Virus record (IMG/VR): IMGVR_UViG_3300030385_000985
Coordinates: 1 to 29,168 of that record
Length of the DNA: 29,168 nt
DNA from: a virus
Strand: one strand, 5' to 3'
The notes under the pieces are model-generated. The model had not been told where the DNA came from. It saw only the letters and a list, made by a program, of their open reading frames with translations, and made no database searches. A program made the translations under genes and the position numbers. Positions 20,778 through 28,805 of this stretch are shown in pieces (the stretch's first letter is position 1; each line of letters begins with the position of its first letter).

Positions 20778-21173
20778 TCAGGTCTCCTGATGCCAGATGA
20801 TGAAATCGAGGCTGACGCGGTGGAAGTCTTCCCCGCCCGAGCCCTGTTCGTAGGATTGCCGCTCGCTATCGAGGAACGACCCATGAAGGCGGATGCCGCC
20901 GATGGTGGTTTGAAGGCCGCTCAGCGCGGCAGCGACAGCGCGCGAAACGCCGATTGCGGAACCGTAGGTTTTGCCCCAGCAATCGATTTGAATGCGGCTA
21001 TCAACGAGACCTGAAGCGCCTGCCATCATGTAGTCGCGTGTGCCGCCGACGCGGGTGAGAACCACGGATGGTGACGCTTGCGCCTGCGGGCGGGCGTTCC
21101 AGTTGACGCGGTTACCGACGAGCGCCGTCAGCCCGGCGTCGGCCAAGAGATAGGCGGACAGAGCCTCTTCCAT
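20778..21173 (-). CDS. DUF3168-type tail completion protein
   Basis: 131 residues with MEEALSAYLLADAGLTALVG at the start and VVLTRVGGTRDYMMAGAS in the middle, both DUF3168 family features; ends in VSLDFIIWHQE. In GTAs and HK97-like phages this protein caps the tail or joins it to the head. Its order, after the gp10-like gene and before the tube gene, is standard. Confidence 0.82.
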   Translation of the reverse strand: MEEALSAYLLADAGLTALVGNRVNWNARPQAQASPSVVLTRVGGTRDYMMAGASGLVDSRIQIDCWGKTYGSAIGVSRAVAAALSGLQTTIGGIRLHGSFLDSERQSYEQGSGGEDFHRVSLDFIIWHQET

Positions 21174-21176
21174 TGA

Positions 21177-21638
21177 TCAGCCCTTCCTGGCGAGCCGTGC
21201 CATCTTGCGGGCGTGGCGCTGTGCGGCCTTCTGGATCTCATTCCAGATATCCGTCTTGATGCTTTCGAGGACGCCGTTCTTCTCGGCATCCCAGGCGGCT
21301 CGCATGAACGGCTGCGGGCTATGATCGACCGTCCCGAATTCCTGCGTGATCGCCTGCGGCAAACCACCAGCACCAACGAACATCTCGACCGAAGCCTTGT
21401 CGCTCTTGAACATCTTGCGGTGAACACCGCGCTGCCGGCGGGTGAGCTTGGTGCCGACGCCGATGCTCTCGCGGAGCGCGCCCTCGTCCACCGGGGCTTT
21501 CGATGCTGCGCTGTCGGCAACCGGCTGCGCTGCCTTCTTGAGTGCCCGGCGCAGTGCCGCCTTACCGGTCGACCGCGGCAGTTCCTTCAGCGCAGCCTCA
21601 AGCTCGCGAAGACCCTCGACCTTGACCGTCTCGGCCAT
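21177..21638 (-). CDS. HK97 gp10-like tail/neck protein
   Basis: 153 residues. EGLRELEAALKELPRSTGK, then VADSAASKAPVDEGALRES and the TVDHSPQPFMRAAWD segment are the family's signature blocks (HK97 gp10-like). The protein sits at the head-tail interface. TGATG-like overlap with the head closure gene upstream (shared base 21638). Confidence 0.88.
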   Translation of the reverse strand: MAETVKVEGLRELEAALKELPRSTGKAALRRALKKAAQPVADSAASKAPVDEGALRESIGVGTKLTRRQRGVHRKMFKSDKASVEMFVGAGGLPQAITQEFGTVDHSPQPFMRAAWDAEKNGVLESIKTDIWNEIQKAAQRHARKMARLARKG

Positions 21639-21970
21639 CAGTCAGCCCTTGCGTTTGCGGTGATCTCCAGGCCCTCGCGGCGCCCGATTTCCTTGGCGGC
21701 TACGACATCGTAAACACGCCCCCCGAACAGAACTCTGTCCTTCGGGTTGAAGTCTGCGACCGCCGATGACCAGCGCACCTGGAACCTCGTCGTGACTTCT
21801 GCGCCGACCTCCTGCGCCGACCAACGCTCGCCATCGCGGATGTCTTCCTTCGAGGCCCAAACGGGAGGGCAGATCGGCGCCCAATCCATGATTGGATCAT
21901 TGAAGGCATCGCGGCCAACTTCGGTGAACCGCTCCAACGTAATACGGCGATCCATGCGGCCCGCGTCCAT
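21638..21970 (-). CDS. head closure / head-tail adaptor protein
   Basis: 110 residues with MDRRITLERFTEVGRD at the start, WASKEDIRDGERW and VRWSSAVADFNPKDRVLFGG: the SPP1 gp16/HK97 head-tail joining family (PF05521). It closes the connector after DNA packaging. The first residues overlap the previous stop; Met6 (MDRRIT) is a possible alternative start. Confidence 0.87.
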   Translation of the reverse strand: MDAGRMDRRITLERFTEVGRDAFNDPIMDWAPICPPVWASKEDIRDGERWSAQEVGAEVTTRFQVRWSSAVADFNPKDRVLFGGRVYDVVAAKEIGRREGLEITANARAD

Positions 21971-22560
21971 CAGACGGTCATCCGTCGATAGGGTGCGATC
22001 AGCGCATTGACCGTCGTGCTCATGTCGATCCGACCAGATCCCCGCTCCGAGACGGTGGCACGGTTCTCATACAGATCGCCGACCATCAGCAAGATCGCAG
22101 AACGCAGCGACGCCGGCACGTCAGCAGGTTCATCGCCGAAGCCAGCGGTGAATGTCACGCGGACAGACCCCGCGTCCATGCGCGCCGAAGGCCAGACGGT
22201 ATCCAGCGAGGCGGCAACGTAAGCGCTCATGTGGTCGGACAGAATGCGGAACGACCCGCTGTCCACCGTCTGCTCGACGCCATCGGCATCGTCGTATGTG
22301 ATCGCGGCTGCTGAGACGTTCGGCAGAGGCAGGCGAAGGATGCGGCAGAAGCCGTCGAAGTCCTGGCGCCATTCCTGATTGATCAGCGCGCGGCCGAGGA
22401 CTCCGCTGTAGCCGTCGAGGTGAGCCGTAGCCGCCTCGATGTAGGTGGTGATCAGGCTGTTCTCGTCGTCATGATCGACGCGGAGGTGTTGCTTCACGTC
22501 GGCCAGCGCGACGGGGAGCGCCGCCGGCGCCGTGATGAGAACCGGCGGGCGCGAGATCAT
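21970..22560 (-). CDS. head-tail connector (HK97 gp6-like)
   Basis: 196 residues. ALADVKQHLRVDHDDENSLI with the following helix and the C-terminal PASLRSAILLMVGDLYENR are the gp6/QLRG-type connector signatures. It forms the ring below the portal. Starts on the base where the Ig-like gene ends (22560). Confidence 0.88.
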   Translation of the reverse strand: MISRPPVLITAPAALPVALADVKQHLRVDHDDENSLITTYIEAATAHLDGYSGVLGRALINQEWRQDFDGFCRILRLPLPNVSAAAITYDDADGVEQTVDSGSFRILSDHMSAYVAASLDTVWPSARMDAGSVRVTFTAGFGDEPADVPASLRSAILLMVGDLYENRATVSERGSGRIDMSTTVNALIAPYRRMTV

Positions 22561-22898
22561 TACGCTGCCGCCACTGCGGCGGTGGCCGCGCTCGTTTCGG
22601 ACGCGGAGCCGGTCCAGTTCGTGCCGGTGACCGTCACAGTTATGACTGCGCCCACGTCGTCGGCGACAAGGTCATAGGTTGATCCGGTCGCGCCTTCGAT
22701 CGCCGCGGCGTCGCGCTCCCACTGATAGGTCAGCACCGGCGCTTCCCGACCGGTCCAAGTACCGTCGACCGCAGTCAGGGTCTCGCCCTCGGTCGCAGTG
22801 CCGGTGATCGTCGGCGCGACCGTATTCTCTGGCGCGAGCGGCAGGCCACCCGTCGCCCCGATGAAGCCGGCCATCGTGCGCTGCTTTGAATACCGCAT
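22560..22898 (-). CDS. Ig-like domain protein, possible capsid decoration
   Basis: 112 residues. From residue 24 the sequence is a single Ig-like (BIG-type) domain: NTVAPTITGTATEGETLTAV, then TYQWERDAAAIEGATGSTYD and VGAVITVTVTGTN. Such domains decorate phage capsids, tubes and fibres and are thought to bind carbohydrate or the cell surface weakly. Its place between capsid and connector genes favours the head. The start at 22898 lacks a convincing ribosome binding site; Met9 (MAGFIGATGG) may be used. Confidence 0.7.
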   Translation of the reverse strand: MRYSKQRTMAGFIGATGGLPLAPENTVAPTITGTATEGETLTAVDGTWTGREAPVLTYQWERDAAAIEGATGSTYDLVADDVGAVITVTVTGTNWTGSASETSAATAAVAAA

Positions 22899-22902
22899 AG
22901 CC

Positions 22903-23118
22903 CTAGCGCCTCTTGTTCTTCGATGCCCGCGCGGCCTTGTTCGCCGGGGCTGCTTCCATCTTGTTTTTCAGCGCCGGCTCTGCCTTCTTGGCTTCCGGCT
23001 TCGCACGCTCAAGCACAGTTCCGATGAGGTGACTCACCTCGGTTTCGTCGGCTTCCCGGTCATCGCCCGGCTCATAAGGCTTGTCGCCAATGTGGTAGCG
23101 AATGACTTTGAACATCAT
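22903..23118 (-). CDS. small basic head-region protein
   Basis: 71 residues from the first of two tandem ATG codons (23118), with GGAG 8 bases upstream; a longer frame overlaps the HNH gene. MMFKVIRYHIGDKPYEPGDD at the start is ordered, the remainder is a Lys/Ala/Glu tail (PALKNKMEAAPANKAARASK). The N-terminal part resembles small head proteins near the capsid gene of HK97-like phages, function unknown. The basic tail could bind DNA or capsid. Confidence 0.65.
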   Translation of the reverse strand: MMFKVIRYHIGDKPYEPGDDREADETEVSHLIGTVLERAKPEAKKAEPALKNKMEAAPANKAARASKNKRR

Positions 23119-23129
23119 GGCGGTGGCTC

Positions 23130-23756
23130 CTAGAGAAGGTGGGTTCGCGTGCCGCTCTTGCGCTGATTGTGGCGAGCCCAAAGGGGACGAAGGTTCGAAA
23201 GAGACCACGCGGCTTTGAAGTCGGCGTCGTCAGGTCCAGAGAACGTGAAGGAGGCGAGCGGCGTGATGTGGTCGACGTGCCAGAGCCTTCGGTTTTCCCA
23301 TGTCATACCCGTTGAGAACTGACGCTCCAAATGAGCCATCAGGTCATCGAGGCTGTAATCCACCAGCCGCTGCCAACCGCGCCCGCCTTTGCCGCTCTGG
23401 AGCGAGGCGTTGATCGCACGAGACATCCGCTCTGAAATGTTGCGGCGGCGGTCACGTTTCCGGGCTTCCCTATGCCAGCGGTTGAACCGCCCGGAAGCAC
23501 AAGGAGCGCAGAATTTCATAGCCCCCGATTTGAGTACGAAGGCCGCACCGCAGTGCTGACAAGGGACAGAAGATCCGACTTCCCGTGCGCCCTTGGCCCG
23601 TATCTTAGCCAAAGCCGCAGCGCGACCCGCGGCCTTCTCGCGTTCATGGCGACATGCGTCGCAATAGATTTTCTTCGAAGACCGGCTGAGGAAATCAGAC
23701 CCGCAGGTCCGGCATTCCCGTGGCCGCATAACTGCTTTTCGAACGATCTTTGTCAT
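23130..23756 (-). CDS. HNH endonuclease next to the capsid gene
   Basis: 208 residues from the ATG at 23756 (MTKIVRKAV); an in-frame ATG at 23769 lacks a ribosome binding site. Two zinc knuckles (CRTCG ... YCDACRHE and CQHCG ... CAPCA) precede a basic region (REARKRDRRRNISERMSR) and an HNH domain (FSTGMTWEN, WHVDHITPLASF, LSNLRPLWARHNQ). It is related to the HNH gene near the tape measure gene. Its place between the capsid and a small head gene is typical for a mobile homing endonuclease. An 11-bp perfect inverted repeat covers its start codon. Confidence 0.85.
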   Translation of the reverse strand: MTKIVRKAVMRPRECRTCGSDFLSRSSKKIYCDACRHEREKAAGRAAALAKIRAKGAREVGSSVPCQHCGAAFVLKSGAMKFCAPCASGRFNRWHREARKRDRRRNISERMSRAINASLQSGKGGRGWQRLVDYSLDDLMAHLERQFSTGMTWENRRLWHVDHITPLASFTFSGPDDADFKAAWSLSNLRPLWARHNQRKSGTRTHLL

Positions 23757-23787
23757 ATCGGCGCACCCCATTTGGATGCGCCGATAT
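23755..23787 (-). promoter_or_regulatory. hairpin covering the HNH start codon
   Basis: On the - strand ATATCGGCGCA (23787-23777), an 11-base loop containing GGGG, and TGCGCCGATAT (23765-23755) form a perfect 11-bp stem. The HNH start codon ATG (23756-23754) begins inside the 3' arm, and the candidate ribosome binding site GGGG lies in the loop. A stem at this place should reduce translation from long late transcripts, as hairpins do for several T4 endonuclease genes. Confidence 0.65.
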
Positions 23788-23816
23788 TATCCGCGTTGCG
23801 CTGAAAAAGCCAACGA

Positions 23817-25139
23817 TTACGCGACGAAACCCAAGTCACCAAAGATGAAGGCTTCCGGCCGATACACCGCCAGAGCCAGACGCTCTTCGGCGAGGATCGT
23901 GACGAGGTTCTTCGTGAAGTCGTCGTTCACGTAGCCCGTCTCGACGCGGGCATCCCAGCGATCGAAGACCTGCGCGCCGAGCTGGAACGCGCCGGTCAGG
24001 AACTTGTCGATCGAGATGGCCTGGGTCGTCACCACCGGCAGGCTCCAGAGCGTCGGCTGAGCCGTGCCCTGCGGAACACCGATGATGTAGTCGCCGCCGG
24101 CATTCTTGGTCAGTTCGATGCGCGCCCAATCGGTGGGGTGCATGACGTGACCGGTCGCCGGGTATTCGGCCAGCGCCGCCTGGAGCATAGCGAGACGCAT
24201 CGTGTCGATGGCCGTCGCCGCCGAAGGCGTGAACGGTGCCGAGTAGGCGGTCGCCTGCGGGATGATGCCGTTCAGGTTCTGGCCGGTGCCGTCGCCGTTG
24301 AGAAGCTGCGCTTCCTCGACATAGGCGAGGCCGTACAGCAGACGCTGGTCGATGATCGAGCGAAGCTGCGACACGTCCGACAGAGCCTGACGCGAAGCCT
24401 TCATCCAGTGCGCGATCACCTTCGCCGAGGTCGAGACCAGATCGAACTTCAGATCCGATTCCGGCTTGGCTGCGCCTTCCGCGACCGGGGCCGCGTTGTT
24501 CGTGAAGCCCGTCTCCTTGACGTACTCCAGCGTGTTGCCGTCCATCTGACCCTGGGTGAGCAGATCGCGGACGGTCATGCGGCGCTGCGCGAGCGGCATG
24601 ATGCTCGGCAGGCGGGTCTGGTTCACCGCATCGCCGACCGAGCCGGCAGCATCGGTGGTCGCCGTGGTCAGCGTCGCCTTGACGTTGAGATCGGCAGCGC
24701 GGGCGCTCTTGGAGAAGCCGGTTGCCTCGAAAGCCTTGTAGCCCTCGCTCTCGACGAACTGCTCGCCGATCGACTTGCGGCGCTCGTGCTCATCGCCGCC
24801 GCCGCGGGACATCTTCTGCTCGATGCCCGAAGCCTGTTCGGCCAGCTCGTTCATCTTGACGAGGGCCTCATCGACCGTCTGCTTCAGCGAGGCCGACAGT
24901 TCTTCGCCAGCCTTGGCCTTGCCGAGCGCTTCCTCGGCGACCGCCTTCACCTTGTCGACGGCTTCGCTGTGCGCGGCCTTGACTTCGGCTGCGAGCTGTT
25001 CGGCCGTCTTCTGGCCGCCGCCGTTCGGCTTGTCCGGTGCCTCGAAGGCAATGCGGGGCAGAAAGCGGTGGGTGTCTGCGAAACTGGCGACGCGCGCCAG
25101 GGAGCCGCCGGTCAGGGCAGCGTGCTTGAGTTCCGTCAC
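23817..25139 (-). CDS. HK97-fold major capsid protein
   Basis: 440 residues, beginning at GTG (25139) with a near-perfect AAGGAGG 5 bases or so upstream, the strongest ribosome binding site in the window and suited to the most abundant protein. Residues about 40-125 are a charged coiled-coil delta/scaffold domain (EQLAAEVKAAHSEAVDKVKA) that the protease should remove. From about 145 the HK97 fold follows: RMTVRDLLTQGQMDGNTLEY, APVAEGAAKPESDLKFDLVS, ASRQALSDVSQLRS, LLNGDGTGQNLNGI, and the terminal EERLALAVYRPEAF. GGCCTGACGGCC plus ATTTT before the gene is a weak hairpin. Confidence 0.93.
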   Translation of the reverse strand: MTELKHAALTGGSLARVASFADTHRFLPRIAFEAPDKPNGGGQKTAEQLAAEVKAAHSEAVDKVKAVAEEALGKAKAGEELSASLKQTVDEALVKMNELAEQASGIEQKMSRGGGDEHERRKSIGEQFVESEGYKAFEATGFSKSARAADLNVKATLTTATTDAAGSVGDAVNQTRLPSIMPLAQRRMTVRDLLTQGQMDGNTLEYVKETGFTNNAAPVAEGAAKPESDLKFDLVSTSAKVIAHWMKASRQALSDVSQLRSIIDQRLLYGLAYVEEAQLLNGDGTGQNLNGIIPQATAYSAPFTPSAATAIDTMRLAMLQAALAEYPATGHVMHPTDWARIELTKNAGGDYIIGVPQGTAQPTLWSLPVVTTQAISIDKFLTGAFQLGAQVFDRWDARVETGYVNDDFTKNLVTILAEERLALAVYRPEAFIFGDLGFVA

Positions 25140-25169
25140 GGGAACCTCCTTACTTGGGGAAAATGGCCG

Positions 25170-25862
25170 TCAGGCCGTGAGAGCGCGCAGGAATGCGAGC
25201 CCGTCGTTCTCCGCTTCGGCAGGTTCCCCCTGCCCCTTCAGGTGGACGCGCGCGGCACGCTCCGCCTGTGAATTCGAGAAGCCCAATCCCTTGAGCCAAG
25301 TCTCGAATTCCCGCTCTGTCAGCCGGCCCCCGGCCTTCAGACGATCGTTGAGTTCATGCGCCGCCTTCGCAGCTTTCACGCTGGAGACGACAGCATTCTC
25401 GTTGGCGCCGATCGACACGACGGACACCTCATGCAGATCGAGCTTTTCCAGCGTCCAGATCCCGGTGTCCGTGTCGACGGAGTATTCCTTGATGCGATAG
25501 CCGATCGACAAGCCATCGATGTCGCCTTCCTTCAGAAGCGCATAGGCTTCCTTGGCGCGCTGCACGTTCATGTTCAGCTTGCCGCGCATCAGCAGCCCGC
25601 GGTCGTCTTCCTCGGCAGCAAGCCACTTGCCGATCGGCTCCGATGGGTCGTGCTGCCAGAACATCTTCGGCATCGTGCCCTTGGCCGAATGAGCCGCAAG
25701 GCTCTCCGAGTAGGCACCCTCCGCGATCACGTCGCCGTAGCTGTCGGGCTCGCCGCCGAAGGTCGAACCGTAGCCCTCGAATTCGCCGCTCTTGTCCAGC
25801 GCCTTGATGTCGAGCACCGGCGCCGCCTGCTTGATCAGCAGGGCTGCATCCTTGGTCTTCAT
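25170..25862 (-). CDS. HK97-family prohead protease
   Basis: 230 residues. FEGYGSTFGGEPDSYGDVI at the start is the family hallmark; catalytic residues are visible as H71 in FWQHDPSEPIG and S119 in GLSIGY. It cleaves the capsid delta domain during head maturation. The C-terminal 60 residues are a Lys/Glu-rich helical extension. It sits between portal and capsid genes in the usual order, with a 4-base gap after the portal stop. Confidence 0.92.
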   Translation of the reverse strand: MKTKDAALLIKQAAPVLDIKALDKSGEFEGYGSTFGGEPDSYGDVIAEGAYSESLAAHSAKGTMPKMFWQHDPSEPIGKWLAAEEDDRGLLMRGKLNMNVQRAKEAYALLKEGDIDGLSIGYRIKEYSVDTDTGIWTLEKLDLHEVSVVSIGANENAVVSSVKAAKAAHELNDRLKAGGRLTEREFETWLKGLGFSNSQAERAARVHLKGQGEPAEAENDGLAFLRALTA

Positions 25863-25866
25863 CTCG

Positions 25867-27096
25867 TCAATTCCCTTGAGGCTGCGGTAGGGCTGGCGCC
25901 TGCCCGGCGTCAGTTATCGGCACGTTCTGGGACTGCATCCGCGGCACGTCGCCACCTTCGACCGGCGGCAAGTTCTCGCGAGAACGGACCTCGTTGATGG
26001 TCATCCAGCCGTTGTTGAGAGCCGACTGATAGAACGCCGACCGGCCGCCGCTGTCGGCCCGTAGAAGGCCCTCGATGTTGAACTCGATGATGATGCCGGC
26101 GGCGCGATCTGCGGGCGTCAGAAGCTGTTTCTCGAATGCCTGCTCAATGCGCTTGAGCCGATGGCGCAGCGAGAACTTCAGGAAGCCGAGCGTCTGCTGT
26201 TCAAGGCCGGTGCCCCAGCTCGTCGACTTCTCAGTGTGGCCGATCATGAACGGCGGCACCCCGAAGAACCGGCATATCTCTTCGACAGAGAAGGACCGGC
26301 TCTCCAGCATCTGTGCGTCTTCCGCACTGAGCGAAACCGTGCTGAGATCCGTGTCGCCCTCCAAGATGAAGGGGCGCCCGGCGTTGACGGCGCCGAGGTA
26401 CTTCTCAGCCAGGCGGGTCTCGGTGAGGTCGCGCTGTTCCTTCGTCAGCCAGTTCTTGAACTTCAGAACGACCGAAGGCCGAAGGCCATTGCGGAACATG
26501 CTGGCCGCGGCTCGATCCGTAGCGGTGGCGAGCGAGAAGGCGTTGCGCCCGAACTGGAGCGTTGACATGCCACTGATGGAGTCGCCGCCCGGCCCGCGCA
26601 CATGCAGGATATTGGTCTCTGCTTCCGTGAACTGGCGCCCCTTGTCATCAGTCCAGCGGTATTCCAGAGCGCCGCTTGGGAGCCGACGAACCGCCATCCT
26701 GTCCGGCGGGATCGGGACCAGCGAGACGATGCGAGCGCCCTCGCGGCGAACCCTTGCATACGAATTGCCACGCAGCTCGATCGACGAGCACAGGAAATCG
26801 AGGAAGTCGACCGCAGTCTGCTCGAAGTTCGGGCTGTCATGGAGAATGCGATAGAGCGGATGATTGCGCGCCACCTCGCGGGCGCCGTCTGCTCGTGTGC
26901 GATAGACCATCAACGGCAACGAGGCGACGGTGCCGCAAAGCAGATTGCGACAGGCCCACACGGCCGACAGCGAGAGCGCGGTGTGGTCGTTGACCACCTC
27001 GCCAGCGTCGCCGCGGTGAGAGCCATCAACCCAGGCGTCGGGTTCTCGAATGACGAGGCTGCGAACATAGTCCGCCATCTTGCGAAGCACGTTCAC
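25867..27096 (-). CDS. HK97-type portal protein
   Basis: 409 residues, start GTG at 27096 overlapping the terminase stop as GTGA. HTALSLSAVWACRNLLCGTV, ASLPLMVYRTRADG, then LYRILHDSPN and LRGNSYARV are standard portal motifs; SFSVEEICRFFGVPPFMIG and SLRHRLKRIEQAFE complete the core. It forms the dodecameric vertex through which DNA is packaged. The C-terminus (RSRENLPPVEGGD) is the typical wing-clip end. Confidence 0.92.
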   Translation of the reverse strand: MNVLRKMADYVRSLVIREPDAWVDGSHRGDAGEVVNDHTALSLSAVWACRNLLCGTVASLPLMVYRTRADGAREVARNHPLYRILHDSPNFEQTAVDFLDFLCSSIELRGNSYARVRREGARIVSLVPIPPDRMAVRRLPSGALEYRWTDDKGRQFTEAETNILHVRGPGGDSISGMSTLQFGRNAFSLATATDRAAASMFRNGLRPSVVLKFKNWLTKEQRDLTETRLAEKYLGAVNAGRPFILEGDTDLSTVSLSAEDAQMLESRSFSVEEICRFFGVPPFMIGHTEKSTSWGTGLEQQTLGFLKFSLRHRLKRIEQAFEKQLLTPADRAAGIIIEFNIEGLLRADSGGRSAFYQSALNNGWMTINEVRSRENLPPVEGGDVPRMQSQNVPITDAGQAPALPQPQGN

Positions 27097-28805
27097 GCCG
27101 CATCCACCAAGCTTGCGAAGAAGTCGTTCATCTTGCCGGCTCCCTCGTCAATCGTCATCCATCGAGCCAGCGCCATCATGTGCGCCACTGGCCCGTCGAT
27201 CTTGTTCTCTGGCCGGTTCTTGCGAGGATAGACGTTGTCCTTCGCATCCGGCTTGGCGACTACGTTGGACAGCATCCACGTGAACACCGGATCGCCGTTG
27301 TGGACGATCTTCCGCGACCGGATCAGGCCGTCCATCTGCTTCATCGCAGGCGAGAAGTTCAGCACCAGAGGCCGGACTTCGACGACAGGAACGCCCTCTT
27401 GCGAAAGCTCCGACATCATCATCATCGCTTGATGCGGATCGAAGGCGATCTCCTCGACCTGGAACTGTTTCGTCAGCCCGATCAGGTCGTCGCGGATCGT
27501 CACGTAGTCGATCATGTCACCGTCGGTCTGGGTCAGCCAGCCGGCTTTCTCCCATCCGCGATAGTGTTCGTTCTCGCCCTGCTCGATTGTCGCTTCCGGC
27601 AGGTAGTAGCGCCCGAAACGGGCAAAGCCGTCGCCGTGCTGGAACGTGATCTCGACCGCGGCGATGTCAATCGTAGAAGCAAGGTCGACGCCGATGCGGC
27701 ACGGCTGGCCGGCGAAGTCTTCGATCTTGAGCGAAGGGTCTGCGCTCTCCGTCCAGCGCTGTATGTTGAAGTAAGCGTCACGCGCCTGCACCCAGAGGTT
27801 CAGATGCTTGGTCTTGAAGATACCGACCTTGCGCGGGTTGTTGATCGCGTCGCGCTGCCGAGCGCGTAGGAACTCGCCCTTCACGCTCACGTCGAGGTTC
27901 GGGTTCGCCTTGCGGAGAGCGGCTTCGCTCGTCCAGTCGTCATCCGCATCGACTGTGTAGATCAGAGCGAAGAGTTCGTCGTTCTCGACCAGCCCTTCCA
28001 GCACCTTCTGCGCGTCTTCCATAGCCGCGAAGCATGGCCCGGCTAGGTTGTCGCCTGCGGTCGTGATGATTAGCAGCAGCGGCTGCTCACGGGCGCCCAT
28101 GCCCGTTTCCATCGTGTCGACCTGAACGTCTGTATCGTGCTCGTGGTACTCGTCGATGATCGCGCAGGTCGGGGACGAACCATCGCCCGGCTTGCCGATC
28201 ACCGGCTCAAACTTCGATCCGTTCCCCAGGATATGCAGGTTCGATGCGTTGACCGAGAGGCCAAACGCCGACTGAAGCGCTGGGGTTTTCTGCGCCATCA
28301 GACGCGCCGGCCCGAACACTTCCCAAGCCTGACGCTCTGTCGTGGCGCCCGAGTAGACCTCGGCACCATGCTCGCCGTCCGCTGTCAGCATGTAGAGACC
28401 GACACCGGCAGCCCATGTCGACTTTGCGTTCTTGCGCGGCTCCAGAATGAGCGCCTTGCGAAACCGCCGCAGACCGTCCCGCTTGCGGACCCAGCCGAAC
28501 AGAGCCGCTGTCTTGAAGCACTGCCACGGCTCAAGCTGAAGCTTCAGCCCCTTGCGAGCCCACTCGCCTTTCGAATGAGGCAGCAGCTCCAGAAACCGGC
28601 AGACCTTATCAGCCTTCGCCGGATCGAACCGGTAGGGGAATGCCTTGTCCTTCTGCTCCGCAAGGTCGTCGAGATGCCGCTGGCAAGCGAGCCGCACCCA
28701 TTTGCAGGCGAGGATCTTGCCGGCGGCGACATCGCGCGCGTAGCGGTTGGCCCTGTCGACGTAGCTCGCCGGCTTATCCGAGCGCCTTGAACGGGTTGTC
28801 TTCAT
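27093..28805 (-). CDS. terL: terminase large subunit
   Basis: 570 residues. ATPase motif with P-loop variant LILEPRKNAKST (about 119-130) and Walker B CAIIDEYHEH (D218, E219). The C-terminal RNase-H-like nuclease has IGVDLASTIDIAAVE (D374) and EEIAFDPHQA. It translocates phage DNA into the prohead and cuts the concatemer. The whole is of the HK97/P27-associated type 1 kind. It overlaps the small subunit gene by 32 bases and ends in a GTGA overlap with the portal gene. Confidence 0.93.
   Translation of the reverse strand: MKTTRSRRSDKPASYVDRANRYARDVAAGKILACKWVRLACQRHLDDLAEQKDKAFPYRFDPAKADKVCRFLELLPHSKGEWARKGLKLQLEPWQCFKTAALFGWVRKRDGLRRFRKALILEPRKNAKSTWAAGVGLYMLTADGEHGAEVYSGATTERQAWEVFGPARLMAQKTPALQSAFGLSVNASNLHILGNGSKFEPVIGKPGDGSSPTCAIIDEYHEHDTDVQVDTMETGMGAREQPLLLIITTAGDNLAGPCFAAMEDAQKVLEGLVENDELFALIYTVDADDDWTSEAALRKANPNLDVSVKGEFLRARQRDAINNPRKVGIFKTKHLNLWVQARDAYFNIQRWTESADPSLKIEDFAGQPCRIGVDLASTIDIAAVEITFQHGDGFARFGRYYLPEATIEQGENEHYRGWEKAGWLTQTDGDMIDYVTIRDDLIGLTKQFQVEEIAFDPHQAMMMMSELSQEGVPVVEVRPLVLNFSPAMKQMDGLIRSRKIVHNGDPVFTWMLSNVVAKPDAKDNVYPRKNRPENKIDGPVAHMMALARWMTIDEGAGKMNDFFASLVDAA

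Noticed and set aside
24138-25271. 377-codon + strand open frame opposite the capsid gene
   Set aside because: Shadow of the capsid gene, Arg/Leu-rich with no recognisable domain.
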